A stretch of DNA of 64,000 bases, from contig CBDCPD010000003.1 of the NCBI GenBank assembly GCA_965220095.1, positions 186,001 through 250,000 of the forward strand, read 5' to 3'. This document shows, one piece after another, positions 48,801-51,800 of the stretch. Position numbers and translations under genes: made by a program. Source of the stretch: Bin87 sp965220095. Its GTDB lineage: Bacteria > Chloroflexota > Dehalococcoidia > Lucifugimonadales > UBA3495. Each line of letters opens with the position of its first letter. Position 1 is the first letter of the stretch. The notes under the pieces are model-generated. The model was not told the DNA's origin. It worked only from the letters and a program-made list of their open reading frames with translations, and ran no database searches.

Positions 48801-51800
48801 TCCACTCCACGTCGTAGCCGGTGATGGCGCTGCCGCCGTTGGCCGGGGCGGCCCACGTCGCCGTCAGCTTCTCGTCGCCTGCGGTCAAAGTCACCACGGG
48901 CGCGGCCGGACGGTTGGGCGCGGCTTGGGTGAAGTCCGCCACCTCGTTGCTCGCGGCGTCGGCCAGGGCGTTGGAAGTCGGCTCGTCGTAGGCGACGCTC
49001 ACTGCCGCGCCCGCGGCGATGGCCGGGCTCATGGTGAGGACCACCGTGTCGGCGTCGGTGGCGTGGAAATCGACGCTGGCCGGGTTGACCGCCGTGCCGC
49101 CGTCGACGGTCACCTCGAACGCGTCCGCCGCGGGCGCCGTGCCGGTGACGTCCAGGTCCTCGTCGAACACGATGTCGATGGCCACGCCGTCGGAGGACAC
49201 CGTCGCCGAGTCCACCGTCGGGGCGGTGGTGTCGCCTGCGATGGGCGTCTCCGACGCCTCCGCGCTCCACGGGCCGTCCCCGGCGTCGTTCCCAGCCCGC
49301 ACCCGCACCGTGTGCTCGGTGCCGTTGGTCAGGCCGGTGATCTCATGGTCGGTGGCGTCGGCGGCAGCCGTGGCGGACTGCCCGGCGGTGGCGGCCTCAG
49401 CCCAGCTCTGGGCGGCGGTCTTCCACTCCACGTCGTAGCCGGTGATGGCGCTGCCGCCGTCGGCCGGGGCGGCCCACGTCGCCGTCAGCTTCTCGTCGCC
49501 TGCGGTCAGGGTCACCACGGGCGCGGCCGGACGGTTGGGCGCGGCTTGGCCGGTGAAGTCCGCCACCTCGTTGCTCGCGGCGTCGGCCAGGGCGTTGGAA
49601 GTCGGCTGCTCGTAGGCGACGGTGACCGTCCCGCCCGCGGCGATGGCCGGGCTCATGGTCAGCACCACCGTGTCGGCGTCGGTGGCGTGGAAATCGACGC
49701 TGGCCGGGTTGACCGCCGTGCCGCCGTCGACGGTCACCTCGAACGCGTCCGCCGCGGGCGCCGTGCCGGTGACGTCCAGGTCCTCGTCGAACACGATGTC
49801 GATGGCCGCGCCGTCGGTGGACACCGTCGCCGAGTCCACCGTCGGGGCGGTGGTGTCGCCTGCGATGGGCGTCTCCGACGCCTCCGCGCTCCACGGGCCG
49901 TCCCCGGCGTCGTTCCCAGCCCGCACCCGCACCGTGTGCTCGGTGCCGTTGGTCAGGCCGGTGATCGTCTCGGTGAGGGCTGCCGCGTCGGCGCGGGTCA
50001 CCGTCACATAGGTCGAGTCGGCGGCGCCGGCGACCTTGTGCTCCACCGTGTAGCCGGTGATGGCGCTGCCGCCGTTGGCCGGGGCGGCCCACGTCGCCGT
50101 CAGCTTCTCGTCGCCTGCGGTCAAAGTCACCACGGGCGCGGCCGGACGGTTGGGCGCGGCTTGGCCGGTGAAGTCCGCCACCTCGTTGCTCGCGGCGTCG
50201 GCCAGGGCGTTGGAAGTCGGCTCGTCGTAGGCGACGCTCACTGCCGCGCCCGCGGCGATGGCCGGGCTCATGGTGAGGACCACCGTGTCGGCGTCGGTGG
50301 CGTGGAAATCGACGCTGGCCGGGTTGACCGCCGTGCCGCCGTCGACGGTCACCTCGAACGCGTCCGCCGCGGGCGCCGTGCCGGTGACGTCCAGGTCCTC
50401 GTCGAACACGATGTCGATGGCCACGCCGTCGGTGGACACCGTCGCCGAGTCCACCGTCGGGGCGGTGGTGTCGCCTGCGATGGGCGTCTCCGACGCCTCT
50501 GCGCTCCACGGGCCGTCCCCGGCGTCGTTCCCAGCCCGCACCCGCACCGTGTGCTCGGTGCCGTTGGTCAGGCCGGTGATCTCATGGTCGGTGGCGTCGG
50601 CGGCAGCCGTGGCGGACTGCCCGGCGGTGGCGGCCTCAGCCCAGCTCTGGGCGGCGGTCTTCCACTCCACGTCGTAGCCGGTGATGGCGCTGCCGCCGTC
50701 GGCCGGGGCGGCCCACGTCGCCGTCAGCTTCTCGTCGCCTGCGGTCAGGGTCACCACGGGCGCGGCCGGACGGTTGGGCGCGGCTTGGCCGGTGAAGTCC
50801 GCCACCTCGTTGCTCGCGGCGTCGGCCAGGGCGTTGGAAGTCGGCTGCTCGTAGGCGACGGTGACCGTCCCGCCCGCGGCGATGGCCGGGCTCATGGTCA
50901 GCACCACCGTGTCGGCGTCGGTGGCGTGGAAATCGACGCTGGCCGGGTTGACCGCCGTGCCGCCGTCGACGGTCACCTCGAACGCGTCCGCCGCGGGCGC
51001 CGTGCCGGTGACGTCCAGGTCCTCGTCGAACACGATGTCGATGGCCGCGCCGTCGGTGGACACCGTCGCCGAGTCCACCGACGGCGGGGCCGCAACGACG
51101 TGCAGCACGAACGACAGGCCGTAGAGCGGCTTCGCCTCGCTCGAACTGGCAGCGCCACCGACAAAATGCAGGTTGGTACCGACCCCTGGAGTGGCGTATG
51201 TCGTAGTACCCATGGAACCCAATATGGGGATGGTTGCCGTGCCGTCGTTCTCCGTGCCGGTCCATACCTGGTCGGTGTCTCCAAAGTCCACCTCGGACCC
51301 CGACTCGTTGCGGCCGGGATCGCGGTTGTCCCAGCTCCCGTCGTAGAAGTCGCCGTAGTCGGCGGCGGCCTCGGGGCCGTTGAGCCACCAGATGGGCACT
51401 CCCGGTTGCGCTGTCGTGTGGGTGGTGGCGGTGTTGTCGATGGCGTCGACGTCTGAGGTGCTTCCCAGCGCCCGGAACAGGGCGCTGTAGGGCTGGATGT
51501 CCTCGTGGCCCGCCGCCGCGACCGTCTGGACGAACTCGTTGTAGTCGTCGATGTCGGTCGACGTGGCGTCGCGCGTTTCGGAGGTGACGAACAGCAGCCG
51601 GAACCCGTCGCCGGCGTTGATGCCGGTGGGCACCAGACTCGACGTCGAGAGGATCTCGTTGTCGACCAGGTTGACCTCGGTGGTGCCCTGCGTGCCGGCG
51701 GCAGTCACCCCCGAGGGCAAATCCCCGAAGCTGAGAGTCAGCGCCTCGGCGCCGTCGTAGACGTCGTCGTCGGTGGCGGTGACGATGAAGTTGGCCGAGG

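Noticed and set aside
47110..51456. A 1,448-codon plus-strand open frame
   Set aside because: It lies antisense to the near-identical SwmB-FN3 array; its His/Gly/Arg-rich repeats are the mirror of the real coding repeats in high-GC DNA, with no signal peptide or ribosome site.
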